Positions 44,931 through 55,183 of a stretch of DNA of 64,000 nt are shown in pieces. The stretch covers positions 88,182,939 to 88,246,938 of the forward strand of contig NC_089587.1 in the NCBI RefSeq assembly GCF_019320115.1, given 5' to 3'. Below the pieces are notes generated by a model. The model saw only the letters and a list, made by a program, of their open reading frames with translations. It was not told the origin of the DNA and did not search any database. Each line of letters opens with the position of its first letter. Within the stretch, counting starts at the first letter, position 1. The position numbers and the translations under genes are program-made. This DNA is from Miscanthus floridulus. Lineage: Eukaryota; Streptophyta; Magnoliopsida; Poales; Poaceae.

Positions 44931-45530
44931 CTTAGTTTCCTCTGTTGGGCAGAAAGGCAGTTGAGGAGGTTGGCTTGTTGTAGTCTGGGACTGCCAGAGT
45001 CGATGAGTTTCTAAGCTGAGGGAGCTTAGCTGAGTTGATGATGGCAGTGGCGAGCTCGAAATGCTCACGGTGACACATGTAGGCGTGTGAAAAGGTGCTA
45101 CCTACAATGATGATGTCATTCAATCCCAGCATCTTCAGCTTGAGGTAGGTGTAGTTGGGGATCGCCATGAACTTGGTGTAGCATGGCCGCCCCAAGATGT
45201 CATGGTAGGACGCTAGGAAGTCCACCACCTCGAAGGTGAGGATCTCCGAGCGAAAGTTAGCTCGATCGGCAAATGTGACGGGTAGGTCGATCTACCCGAG
45301 TGGGTATGCCTGTGTCCCTGGGATCACGCCGTGGAAGGCAGATCTCACTAGGCGGAGCTCCAACCGGGGGATGCGCATGGCATCGAGGGTGTCGACGTAG
45401 AGAATGTTGAGGCCGCTGCCTCCGTCCATCAGCACCTTGGTGAGGCACTTCTTGCGGACAATGGGGTCGACGACGAGCGGGTAGCGACCCGGTCTGGCGA
45501 TGTGGGAACGATGGTCCCTCTAATCAAAAG
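44930..45530 (-). pseudogene. Protease region pseudogene (minus-strand gypsy)
   Basis: KVLMDGGSGLNILYVDTLDA (about 45385-45445) carries an intact Asp-Gly-Gly active-site stretch. FEVVDFLASYHDILGRPCY and IPNYTYLKLKMLGLND follow. A TAG in the context PAK*ECEL is shared with the plus copy (7772-7774). Confidence 0.75.
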
Positions 45531-46624
45531 TGATCGGAGATTCTGACCAGCTAAGGAAAGAGGGGACGGCTGTTTTGGTGATGCATGCCTCTCTGTAGCA
45601 TACTTTGTGCTGGCGCTTGGAGTAGATGGCGTCGGATCCCCCAAAGATCTTGAAGCATTCCTTGGGATCAGGAAAGATGTCCCCATCCTTGCCCGCCATG
45701 CCTCCCTTCTTGGCCGCTGCCTCCTTGCCCTTTCCTTCTTTCGGTCCGCTGGCCTATCGCAGAAAGCGCTTGAGGAGTTCGCTGTCCTTGTAGAGGTGCT
45801 TGACGGGGTAAGCCTGGTTGGTGCATGGGCTCTCCATGAGCTTGTCGAAGTGGTCGGGCTAGCCCTACTAGGGATGCTTGCTCGCATGATTGGCCGCGTG
45901 ACCAAAGCGGAGTTGTCCGATCGGCGTCGATCCTTCTTGTTTTTTTGCCCCTTTGCGTGGAGGGGCCTTTGTCTTGGTCCTCGTGCTTGGCCTTGCCCTT
46001 CTCCCAGCCTCCACTAAAGACCATTTTGACTGCCTCCTCGCCGGAGGCATGGTTTGTGGCGACGTCGAGCAGGTCGTGGGTGGTACGGGGCTTCAGACAA
46101 CCAAGCTTGTGGATTAAGGACTCATAGGTTGTCCCGGAGAGGAACGCACTGTTGATGTCCGCATCAACAACATCAGGAAGGGAGTTGCGTCATTTCGAGA
46201 ACCTACGGATGTAATCCCATAGGGACTCGTTGGGCTCCTGCCGACAACTCTTTAGGTCCTGGAATTCCCAGGACGGACATACATCCCCTAGAAATTCCCG
46301 ATGAAGATCCTCTTGAGATTCGCCCAGTCGCGGATGCTGTCAGGCGGGAGGAATTTGAGCCATGCTCGAACATGCTCCCCCACATAGATGGGGAGGTATT
46401 GAATGATGAAGTGGTCATCATCCACTCATCCGGCTCGGTAGGCGAGTCGGAAGTCTTCGAGCCATATACCAGAATTTGTTTCCCTGATGTATTTGGCGAT
46501 GTTGGTGGGTGGTCGGAAGCGTTGTGGGAACGGTGCTTTCTGGATGCGACGGACAAAGGCCCGTGATCCTGGGCGGTCCGAGCTAGGACTCCGATCATCT
46601 AGTCCGTGACTATGCCTAGGGTGT
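45531..46624 (-). pseudogene. gag: gag pseudogene, C-terminal part (minus-strand gypsy)
   Basis: The capsid-like core reads YLPIYVGEHVRAWLKFLP, DSIRDWANLKRIF and YVRPGN between about 46440 and 46230, then a basic region (RRARPSTRTKTKAPPRKGAK) near 45950-46020. Stops, mostly TAG, and frame changes interrupt it. The upstream part of gag continues beyond the solo LTR at 48115. Confidence 0.75.
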
Positions 46625-48114
46625 TGTAGGGGACCATGACGCCTAGGAGGGGGGGGGGTAAATTAGGCAACTTAAAAATCTAACTGTTAACTATGGCCTT
46701 TTTTCTAACCTTAGCAAAACTTATGCAAAAAATAAAGTATCTAAAAGTGCAACTACGGTTTTGCTAGTGTGTTGCTATCTCTACCGTAAAATGAGTAATA
46801 CAATCAATATAAATGCGGAAGCTAAAGAGCAAGGTAGAGATATGCAAATTCCCGTCGACGACTCTGGTATTTTTACCGAGGTATCAAGAAGCGCTCAAGT
46901 TTCCCCCTAGTCCTCGTTGGAGCCCCTCGCAAGGAATCCCTCGCAAGGACCAAGCTCCCGGTCGGGTAACTCCGTGGATAGCCTTCGGCCTTCCCCACAC
47001 GCAAGTGGGTCTCCGACGTGCCTTTCGGCAAGCCTTTCTCGTATGCTCCTCGCCGTCTTCACTATCAAGCTTTCGACCGAAACGCCATAGGCCTTGTTCC
47101 CTCTGGTACATGGTGGTGGCCACACCACAAACGCGGTTGGTGTGATCTCGCAAGACTATAAGTCCCTCCGATGTACAACAATGGTGCACGCAAGCACCGA
47201 GTGATAAGAGGTATGCAAACCTCATTAAACACTAGGCCTAAACCTAGAGCAAGCGCATAAGCAGTGGTCTAATCAACCTAAGTACATCGCAAAGCACCTA
47301 CGCTAATCACCTAATAAAACACTAAGCACTATACAAGTGGAGATCACTAAAATGGTGTATCAACACCCTAGATATGTTTCCTCAGCTCTAGCATGCTCAA
47401 ATGGCCGGTTTGGGGTCTATTTATAAGCCTCACTGAGAAAGTAGCCGTTGGGGACGAAATCCCGCTTTTCTGCTACTGATCGGACGTTGGAGTCGTCCTG
47501 ATCGGACATGTCCAGTCATCCCGACCATTGGAGCCATGAACAACAGATTGGACGCTACCAGCGTATGGTCACATGCCACCGGACGCGTCCGGTCGCAAGT
47601 TCATCGCTCTAGAACCTCTTTGTACTCGATCGGACGCTGTTGTCCTGCGTCCGATCCGTTTGCCGCCAGCGTCTGGTCACGTGCTGAGTGTGTTGTCGGA
47701 CTAATGAACAGTGCCCTCAGTGTGTCCGGTTGATTCACATGTTCAGTGTCCGGTCGCTGCTGCTGACGCCTGCTGTTGCCGAGCCACTGATCGAAGCGTC
47801 CGGTCACTTTCTTCCAACATCCGGTCCAGCGTCCAGTCGCTTCTGTGAGCTCGTTTCCTCGTGATCTTGTGTGCGGCTTGGTTCCTATCTTCATGCTTGG
47901 ACTTTGCTTGATATCTTGGGTCTTCTCTTGTGCTCCTAAGGTCTTGCTTGAGGTGTTGATCATCGGATCATCACATCGCCTTTGTCCAAGTCATGTCTTG
48001 CATCCTATTGAACTACAAAACAATCACTTGCACATTCATTATTCCAATTTGGTTGTATTGGTCAACAAACACCAAAATCTAAAGTAAATGGGCCTAGGGT
48101 CTATTTTCCTTACA
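46625..48114 (-). mobile_element. Solo LTR of a second Sirevirus-like family, 1490 bp
   Basis: Flanked by a perfect 5-bp duplication GGTGT (46620-46624 and 48115-48119). Plus-strand ends TGTAGGGGACCATGAC and TTTTCCTTACA. The GGGGGGGGTAAATTAGGC near the left end mirrors the ATTCACCCCCCT near the 3' end of the TGAAAG LTRs, so sense is probably the minus strand. GCGTCCGGTC-type motifs cluster at 47490-47840, as in the TGAAAG family, but the rest of the sequence differs. Confidence 0.85.
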
Positions 48115-49505
48115 GGTGTGTTTCTCCGCTCCCCTCGATGGTCCGGCTAGGGTCCGTGCCGCCTGCTCTCACCGCCCCATGATGGACGTCATCATCACGC
48201 TAGGCTTTATGTCGATTGTTGATGATGCTGTGAGCATCTCGGTTCGGCCCGAGCCATTCACGCACAGGTGGTCGGTGTGGAGCGGGCACCGGGTCAGGCC
48301 ATGGTGCAGCTGCGGCCTCCTGTTCCACACCCGGCGACTATAGTGGTGAGCGGATGGAGCGGTTTGACTGGTGCACCCCCATTCCCCCCGTGGGGAGAGA
48401 GGCCGCGAGTCGGTGTCATGACGCGGAGCTCTCCGCCTGTTGGACGGCGGCGGTCTCCACCAGCGCCCGGAGGTTCCGGTGGATCGCCTGCTCCTAGGGG
48501 TCATCAGGCTTGGGAAGGCCGCGTAGAAGCATCGCCGTAGCGGCGATGTTCTGTCTAGCCCGAGCGAACTGTGGGGGATCATTTCCTCTGTCCATGATGT
48601 TGCGTTGGACCTGGCGGGCACGACCCTAGGCGCCACTCGCCGGGTTACGCGCGCATGGCGCTACGTGCTGTGCCGAGCGCACCGGCGCAGGTGGTGGCTA
48701 GCTCTGCCACCTTTGTCGTAGCTCCTCGATGTGCTCGTACACACGCGCAAGGGCCTCCACATGAGGGTATAGAGGGGTGTGAGTCTGTAGGGACTCCGCT
48801 ACCATCGGCGGCTATCCCGGAGCATCCGTCATAGTGCACTCCCAGGACAGAGGGTGGCTAGGTGCCACGACGTCACCAATGCTGGAGCCGTCATATTCAA
48901 TCTCGTCATCCACGAGGTTGTGGAAAGAGGCGGGGGCGTAGCCCACCATCCGTACGAATTCGTATGTGAGAGAGGGCGACATCAGCATCTTTCGGAGGCC
49001 CCACACGTACACATCCACGAGGGACGCGAGGTCGTAGGTGAACCGGTCATATGGTGGTTGCGGTGGGGACAACGGGGTCCCTCTGGAGAGTTGGTGGAAT
49101 ATATTAAATAGAGAGTAAAGAACAATATGTACGCTACTGACAATGGGGTTTGAGCCCTATGTGGGCTCAGAACGGAGCGCAGGTGTCTCGTCGTTGAGGT
49201 CGTCGGGTGACCTAGAGCCGACGGAGGGCGCTCCTCCTCCGACGGGCGCTGGGACAAGTGCCTCCTCACGAAGGCGAAGCACGCCGAGCTAGTCAACGAT
49301 GAAGTCCAGGCTTTCGAAGAGCAAGGTCTAGGACAACTCAAAGACAGGAGGTACCCACATCCCAACAGGTGGGAGCGTGGGAAACTCCAGCGAGCCGAAG
49401 CAAATCGTATCGTTTGAGCCTGTCATGATGAAGATGGCGGAAAGGTGGGCCATCCGATGACCAAAAGCATGAACGTACGGCGTCCTCCCCACGAACGGCG
49501 TGAAC
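48115..49505 (-). pseudogene. gag leader/N-terminal remnant (minus-strand gypsy)
   Basis: MSPPQPPYDRFTYDLASLVD at 49072-48812 corresponds to 3156-3413 of the plus copy. It ends at a TAG in a DAPG*PPMVA context that is also present there. Downstream similarity continues through QTHTPLYPHVEALAR and a stretch rich in Pro/Arg/Gly to 48170. The first 130 bases next to the LTR hold the primer-binding-site-like GAACGGCGTGAAC (plus strand, about 49493-49505). Confidence 0.6.
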
Positions 49506-50678
49506 TGTCGGTGTGAAAAGTGACCAATAAGTAAATATTTATCATTTTGTCGTACGTTGTGATCGGATGTGTCCTAGCACTCAATGACACAGGGTTTATA
49601 CTAGTTCAGGCAACGTGCCCTACGTCCAGTTTGAGTCGATCGGTGACTTTATTCCTAAGCCTAGGTGCTCAAAGTTTGTTGTGGGGTTACAAACGAGTGG
49701 GAATAAGAAGAGGGGTGTCGAAGGTCCAGTCGGACTCTGAACCGAAGGGCCAAGAGTGACGGGAGCTCCAACGTGCGCTAAGTATTCGAACGTATGCTAT
49801 GTGTAGCTTTAGAGTTCTAGAGCTATGGAGTTGTTCGAGTGCTCAGAATGTCTAAAGCTTAATAGAGAGAGTCGAAATGATCGTCTGTCCCTTTTATAGA
49901 TGAATGGAACGACCTTACAAGTTTTAGGAGAGAGAGAGACCGTGTGTGTTTCCTAGTCTTGTTGCCCACGCCGTCAGATACAAGATAGTTTGTCGACATC
50001 CACAATACTGTTGATGCCCAGATGCATGTGGCAGACTCCATCGTGTTCTTCTGGTATGGCAAATGTCGACGCCTACCGTACTGTAGGACAAATGTCGGCG
50101 CCCTCAACATTGTTCGTGTTCTGATATGTCTAAAAGGTTGGAAAGCACCCTTCTGGCATGGCCTGACGGTACTATCCTACCAGGGTGCAGGGTATGGTCC
50201 TCGGTATTGCAGTTGACTTAAGCGCCCTACCTTATCTGCTCCGCCTGATTTCTTGGGTCCTCACCGAGCGGGCGTCCCTGGCCAGTCGTTCCCAGTCGGC
50301 TCCGACCGCGCCGGTCGGAGAAGAGCCGTAAGCAGATGTTCGGTGTATTCCTGGTCGGAGATGCGGGCCAGAGTCGGAAGCGAGCGTCGTTCTCTCCTTG
50401 GCTAGGCCTTCTGGTTGGAGAAGTGGGTCGAAGTCGGAAGCGAGCATCGTCCTCTCCTTGGCCAAGCCTTCCGATTGAAGAAGCGGGTCAGAGTCAGAAG
50501 CGAGCGTCATCCCCTCCTTGGCCAGGCCTTCCGGTCGGAGACTGGGTCGCCTCTTCCGGCCTGTCGTTAGGTATCTGGGCTGGCCTAGGAGTTGCGTGTT
50601 GTTTGTAATGCCGTCTGCTGGGCCGAGCTTTTGCTGGAAAGTGGGCTCATTAGGAACCCCGCGTTTATGAATACGATA
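49506..50678 (-). repeat. 5' LTR of minus-strand gypsy, 1173 bp
   Basis: Plus-strand TGTCGGTGTGAAAAGTGACC at the left; GCGTTTATGAATACGATA at the right is the reverse complement of a decayed LTR start (TATCGTATTCATAAAC versus TGTCGGGTTCATAAAC). It keeps a TATA box (plus 49891-49898 reads CTTTTATA). A GGAAGCGAGCGTC-type repeat of about 60 bp occurs three times at 50350-50530. Confidence 0.88.
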
Positions 50679-50683
50679 ACAAA

Positions 50684-51055
50684 TGTTTTGGATCCACAAC
50701 ACAGCTTGTTATGGCCCGTTTGGTTCATAGCCTGGAGCAAACTTGCCTGGCCTATCGCATTCCTAGACACGGCTTGTGATGCGTTTGGCTCGAGACCTGG
50801 ATATGTGCCTGAACCCAGCATCGGTGGCCTCACCCAGGCCAAGGAAAATGAGCGTCGTCTGTCTGCTCCAACCTGGTTGCCTGGGGTGATTATTGCTAGT
50901 TTGTATGAATGTGTGTAGATTTCTTTTCTGTCTTCTGTGTCCTCGCTGGTCCTCGATTAAATTAAAGGATGGCATAAAACAAAGAGGGATTTTGTTTTTC
51001 TATCTTCTGTTTCCTCACTGGTCCTCGATTAAATTAAAGGAAGGCATAAAACAAA
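50684..51055. repeat. 72-bp tandem repeat, target of the Harbinger insertion
   Basis: GGTCCTCGATTAAATTAAAG occurs at about 50948 and again 72 bases later (51020). A third, diverged copy (GGTCCTCGATTTTAATG) lies beyond the inserted element near 53165. No gene in the first 240 bases. Confidence 0.7.
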
Positions 51056-51239
51056 GGCTCCGTTCGGCTGGTAGAAATCGCGGCTGGTTTTGACTGAGGC
51101 TGAATGGGCCTTCCGGCCCAGCGTCTCCAGCCGTTCGGCTGAACTACAAGTATTAGCTCGCGCCTCGTCGGTTTCCCCCTCTCGCATTCGCTCGTGCGGC
51201 TCTAGGGTTGCGCCGCTCCCACTTGTTGCTCCCGCTGCC

Positions 51240-51625
51240 GACGCGCTGCGTTGTTCGGCCGCACGCCCATTCCCGCTTCGTCGCCCGCCCGCCCACCGTC
51301 CTTGTCCCGTCCCCGTCCCAATCTCGCCGGATCCGCCGACGCAGTGCGTTGTTCGCCTACATCGCCGCCCGCCCACTCGCCCGTCGTCCTTGTCCCGTCC
51401 CCGTCCCCATCTCGTCGGATCCGCCAATGCGCTGCGTTGTTCGCCCGCACGCCCATTCCCACTTCGCCGCCCGCCCGCCGTCCTTGTCCCGTCCCCGTCC
51501 CCATCTCGTCGGATCCACCGACGCGGTGCGTTGTTCGCCTGCACGCCCTTTCCCGCTTCGGCGCCCGCCCGCCCGCCGTCCTTGTCCCGTCCCCCTCTCG
51601 CCGGATCCCCCTCTCGGTGCGGTCT
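51240..51625 (+). repeat. GC-rich tandem repeat, four units of about 88-98 bp
   Basis: GTGCGTTGTTCG-type anchors occur at 51248, 51346, 51434 and 51528. Each is followed by CCGCCCGCCC and CTTGTCCCGTCCCC, then a CGGATCC. Long open frames on both strands here reflect the composition and the period, not coding. Confidence 0.85.
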
Positions 51626-51634
51626 TGCCCTACT

Positions 51635-51964
51635 GATGCCCAGGAATTGTTCAACCAGCACCATTCCAAGTTGCGTAATGTCATAGAAAGAACATTTGGA
51701 GCAGCGAAAGCTAAGTGGCAGATGTTGAAAGGCATACCTCACTATCAGGGGACCAAGTCAACCCAGATAATTATTGCTCTCTGTGCATTACACAACTACG
51801 TGCATGAGCTGGAGGGTCAGCACCAACCACGACGGGTTATGCAGGCGCCGGAGCTTGGCCCGTTGAGTCAAGTGGCAGCTATGGCCTTGGGAGATCCTAA
51901 TGACATGGAACAAGTCCGTGAGTGGATAACATATGGGCTTGGACTCCTTGGGAAGACAATGTAA
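51635..51964 (+). pseudogene. PIF/Harbinger transposase C-terminal fragment (DDE_Tnp_4)
   Basis: DAQELFNQHHSKLRNVIERT, then FGAAKAKWQMLK and QIIIALCALHNYVHELEGQ, match the C-terminal end of Harbinger-type DDE nuclease transposases, where R.VIERTFG...K and LHN are hallmark motifs. The catalytic aspartates lie upstream in a full protein and are not present, so it cannot transpose itself. The frame continues upstream only into the GC repeat. The end coincides with a donor-like AAT|GTAAGT at about 51960, then TAA in the reading frame. Confidence 0.75.
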
Positions 51965-52500
51965 GTGAATTATTTATGGTTTGTGGATGTTATCAGTGAA
52001 GTCATGCACATTTACTTTGTCTGCGTAGTGTGCGGCTAATGAGGATACGTACACATGCAGGTGAAGGAAGTGAAGACATGGTGCGCTGGGATCAGATGAA
52101 GCTGCTTGGCTCCCACCTAGTGCCTTCCTGTACTGCTGTTGGGATCAGATTTCATAACCTTCTTGTTCTTCTTAACGGTTAGTCTGAACACTGTTTGCTT
52201 ATGAAGTCTTATCCTGCTATGTATTGTGTAGGACATTCTCAGTGTTCAATTATGAGATTCTGAACTTTCCAGACAAAGAATTGCTCATGTTCTATTGGAT
52301 TGTGGTGATACTTGCAATATCTGGCACCTACATTATGAAGATGATGATGATGCCGTTTGGTTTACTGTTTGAGTATCTAACTTAATTAATTTGTGGCAAC
52401 TCGGAGGCATTTGAGTTGGTTACTTGATCATGTAACTTATATTTTGCATGCCTTAGTCCTTGTGCCATTGAAACTTTGATAATTGATATTGTTTGTCTAG

Positions 52501-52659
<159 letters not shown>

Positions 52660-52723
52660 TAATCTGTTGCCTGTCTACTCTTCTTATCCGGTGATAAAAA
52701 TTTGTATCTGGTATGTGCTGCAG

Positions 52724-52780
52724 GAGGGTGCTGATGAGGGCAATGAAGCCTCCAAAGGCGATGCTGGCGAGAGGCAATAA
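52724..52780 (+). pseudogene. Captured 14-3-3 gene fragment, last coding exon
   Basis: After a TGTGCTGCAG acceptor it reads EGADEGNEASKGDAGERQ* in phase with the previous exon, the acidic variable tail typical of plant 14-3-3 proteins. The retained 97-bp intron shows that genomic DNA was captured, not a processed transcript. Confidence 0.8.
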
Positions 52781-53328
52781 TCTTCTGAGAGGGCATGTTG
52801 TTCCAGCCCAATTGTTGTAGATGCTCTATGCTGTCAAAGCTGTGCTGTGCCATTGTACTGTTAATTATGGTGGTGTATTGAATGGCATTTGATTTGTGGA
52901 GTTGAATGATGTAGTAATGGAGCTTTTTGGTTGTAAAGAACATTTGATTTGTAGTGCAATGGCCTGGCTGCTGGTGTTTGAAATTGAGCAGCATTAAATG
53001 GTGTTTGAATTTGAACTGCATTAAATGTTGTCCGGCTGAACCTTGTGGATGGCTGATTCTGGGCACTGTGCGCGTTGGCTGGAATTCAGCTGTAATTGTG
53101 GTCAGCCGAACGGGCCAAAGAGGGATTTTGTTTTTGTGTGTTCTTTTTCGTCGTTGCTCCAACCTGGTCCTCGATTTTAATGTAAAAAATGCATTGATTT
53201 ATATTATTTTGTTAGTTCATGTTACTCAAATAATATTAAATTTACGATGTGAATATGTTATATCTCTTTATTAATTTCCTTAGGCACAGGCTTCTATCTA
53301 GCTTGCCTCGTCAGACAAATTTCATTGA

Positions 53329-53572
53329 GCCCTTGATTAGTTCCACCCCAAAATCCAAAAAGTTGCTACAGTACCTGTCACATCGAATGTTTGCGGCCCG
53401 TGCATGGAGCATTAAATGTAGACGAAAAGAAAAACTAATTGCACAGTTTGGTGGGAAATTACGAGACGAACGTTTTAAGCCTAATTAGTCAATGTTTGGA
53501 CACTATTTGTCAAATAAAAACGAAGATGCTACAGTAGTCCCAAAATCTAAATTTCACGAACTAAACAAGGCC
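53329..53572 (-). mobile_element. MITE, inverted copy of the 18331 family
   Basis: Ends GCCCTTGATTAGTTCC and GAACTAAACAAGGCC, flanked by TGA on both sides (53326-53328, 53573-53575). It contains CCCGTGCATGGAGCATTAAA, the reverse complement of the 18331 interior. It sits about 260 bp upstream of the AIR12-like gene's TATA box. Confidence 0.8.
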
Positions 53573-53830
53573 TGAATTTTTAGGCAAGTGTCAGAGAACA
53601 CTTTTTTTCCAGACAACCGTCTCCAACGGCCTTGCTCTCTGCGACCGTGGCTACCACACGCAACAAAGGTAAAACTAGCAGGTCACGGGAGCTGGGACTC
53701 GTGCACCATTATCTTATGCCACGTAGTCCAAATACTCCTCCTAACAGCGAAATTACTACTAAACGAAAAGTCGAAAACAACCTCTAAGATGCTCAGAATT
53801 GACGATTAAGCCCACACCTCTTTCCGCTCG

Positions 53831-53838
53831 TTATAAAC
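53831..53838 (+). promoter_or_regulatory. TATA box of the AIR12-like gene
   Basis: TTATAAAC at 53831-53838 lies about 94 bp before the ATG at 53925, leaving a 5' UTR of roughly 60 bp if transcription starts about 30 bp downstream. Confidence 0.6.
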
Positions 53839-53924
53839 CCCCACACTCACTCATTCAACAGCTCCAAGAACAGAGCACTGAAGGAGAGCGAGTGAGCTGT
53901 CCAAAGCCACCAGCCAAATCCCGC

Positions 53925-54701
53925 ATGGCCGCCTCCACAATGCCGCACCACCTCGCGCTGCTCCTGCTCCTGTTAGCCTCGCCGGCGGCGACGCGTCTAG
54001 CATCCGCCGCGTGCGCGAGCGAGAAGTTCCCAGCGGGTCGTGCGTACGCGACGTGCGAGGACCTCCCGAAGCTGGGCGCGTCGCTGCACTGGACGTACGA
54101 CGCGTCCAAGAGCTCCCTGTCCGTGGCGTTCGTGGCGGCGCCGGCGGCGCCCGGCGGGTGGGTGGCGTGGGGCCTGAACCCGACGGGCGAGGGCATGGCG
54201 CGGACACAGGCGCTGGTGGCGCTGGCGGGGTCCGGGTCCGCGGCGCCCACCGTGCGCACGTACAACATCACGGGGTACGTCCCGCTGGGGAAGGCCTCGA
54301 CGCCGCTCGACTTCCCGGCCACCGACCTCGCCGCGGACGCCGCGGGCAGTGGGGGCAAGATCCGGGTGTACGGCAAGCTGCAGCTGGGCAAGGGGATGAA
54401 GGCCGTGAACCAGGTGTGGCAGGTCGGCGCGTCCTCCACGGGCGGCGCCCCCGACAAGCACGCGTTCCAGGCGGATAACCTCAGCGCCAAGAGCAAGCTC
54501 GTCCTCGCCGGCAAGGCCTCCGAGGCCCCGTCGCCAGCCCCCGCGCCCGAGGCCGGCGGCCCGGCCGCGTCGTCCGGTGGCGCCGCCGGCGACAGCGGCG
54601 CCGCGCCGTCCAAGTCGCCTAACGCTGCTGTGGTCGCGGGCGGCGTGTCCGCGCCCGCACTCCTCGTGCTCGCGCTGGTGGGTTTCTTGGCGGCGGTATG
54701 A
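53925..54701 (+). CDS. AIR12: AIR12-like GPI-anchored DOMON-domain cytochrome
   Basis: A 258-residue single-exon gene. I start at 53925 (MAASTMPHHLALLLLL) because it opens directly into a signal peptide; the in-frame ATG at 53799 lies upstream of the TATA box. Residues 1-29 are the signal peptide. The mature part starts near Cys30. The DOMON (DUF568) domain spans about 50-187, with WVAWGLNPTGEGM (Met91) and DKHAFQADN (His179) as candidate heme-b ligands and an N-glycosylation site at Asn114. Residues 200-230 are Ala/Pro/Ser-rich (APSPAPAPEAGG), arabinogalactan-like. The hydrophobic C-terminus (ALLVLALVGFLAAV) fits GPI anchoring. The family (auxin-induced in root cultures 12) is an apoplastic, plasma-membrane-linked b-type cytochrome with a proposed redox role. 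Strong GC3 and no breaks mark it as the one clearly live host gene here. Confidence 0.92.
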   Translation: MAASTMPHHLALLLLLLASPAATRLASAACASEKFPAGRAYATCEDLPKLGASLHWTYDASKSSLSVAFVAAPAAPGGWVAWGLNPTGEGMARTQALVALAGSGSAAPTVRTYNITGYVPLGKASTPLDFPATDLAADAAGSGGKIRVYGKLQLGKGMKAVNQVWQVGASSTGGAPDKHAFQADNLSAKSKLVLAGKASEAPSPAPAPEAGGPAASSGGAAGDSGAAPSKSPNAAVVAGGVSAPALLVLALVGFLAAV

Positions 54702-54821
54702 TGATGCTTGGTGGTGGCACACCATCCCCAGCGAAGGTGGCGGCGGCGTCGGCGGTGGGTAGTGGAGGGGAGGAAATATTGCGCTGTTTTTGTTCGTTTT
54801 TCAGTTTGTTTTTGGCCGTGA

Positions 54822-54827
54822 AATAAA
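54822..54827 (+). terminator. Polyadenylation signal of the AIR12-like gene
   Basis: AATAAA about 120 bp after the stop codon, followed by T-rich and GT-rich sequence. Confidence 0.6.
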
Positions 54828-55058
54828 AATGGTTGATGAACTCGCTGTTGAGCTGTTGTTTGGTAGGCATAGTGATTTACATTACTGTAGTGGACGTGGC
54901 ATTCATCGGTTCACATGATGAGCTCTCTGTTTCTGATGAATTGCAGTACAGGCGCACTATTGCAGTACGAGTCTTTGGTACACCCATCTCATGTGGTTTA
55001 GGGGGTGTTTGGCCGAGAGACTAAGCTCAGAGCCCCCAGATTAGCAGTGACCAGCTGG

Positions 55059-55183
55059 GGCCTTGTTTAGATTGCAATTTTTTTGTTTAGATTACATTTA
55101 ATGTTCCATACATGTGTCCAAAAATTGATGTGATAGAGAGAGAGTGAAAAAACTTAGAATTTAGAGATGATCTAAACAAGGCC
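55059..55183. mobile_element. Short MITE, GGCCTTGTTTAGAT ends, 125 bp
   Basis: GGCCTTGTTTAGATTGC at the left and GATCTAAACAAGGCC at the right are inverted repeats. The interior includes ACATTTAATGTTCCATAC and GATGTGATAGAGAGAG. Flanks TGG and TAG could be a decayed 3-bp duplication. Confidence 0.7.

Larger units (their letters stand above)
35247..50678 (-). mobile_element. Minus-strand Ty3/gypsy element with antisense gene
   Basis: Same family as 1571-10485. The 5' LTR is at 49506-50678 and the partial 3' LTR at 35247-35876. Flanks ACAAG (35242-35246) and ACAAA (50679-50683) are a TSD with one change. The order on the minus strand is gag (about 49100-45700), protease (near 45420), RT with YVDD (44231-44242), RNase H and integrase (42720-41650). 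Between integrase and the 3' LTR lies a gene on the plus strand (37403-41117). A Sirevirus-like solo LTR (46625-48114) splits gag. The element is about 13.9 kb without the insert. Stops and frame changes throughout mean it is dead as a coding unit, but structurally more complete than the plus copy. Confidence 0.9.

Noticed and set aside
51029..51742. Overlapping frames of 140-237 codons on both strands
   Set aside because: They arise from GC-rich tandem repeats without stop codons; no domain, and composition is Arg/Pro/Ala/Gly only.
53799..53924. Upstream ATG of the AIR12-like gene
   Set aside because: It lies before the TATA box and would add 42 residues ahead of a good signal peptide.
53855..54725. 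Frames of 242-252 codons antisense to the AIR12-like gene
   Set aside because: High GC3 of the real gene removes stops on the other strand; no domain, no promoter.
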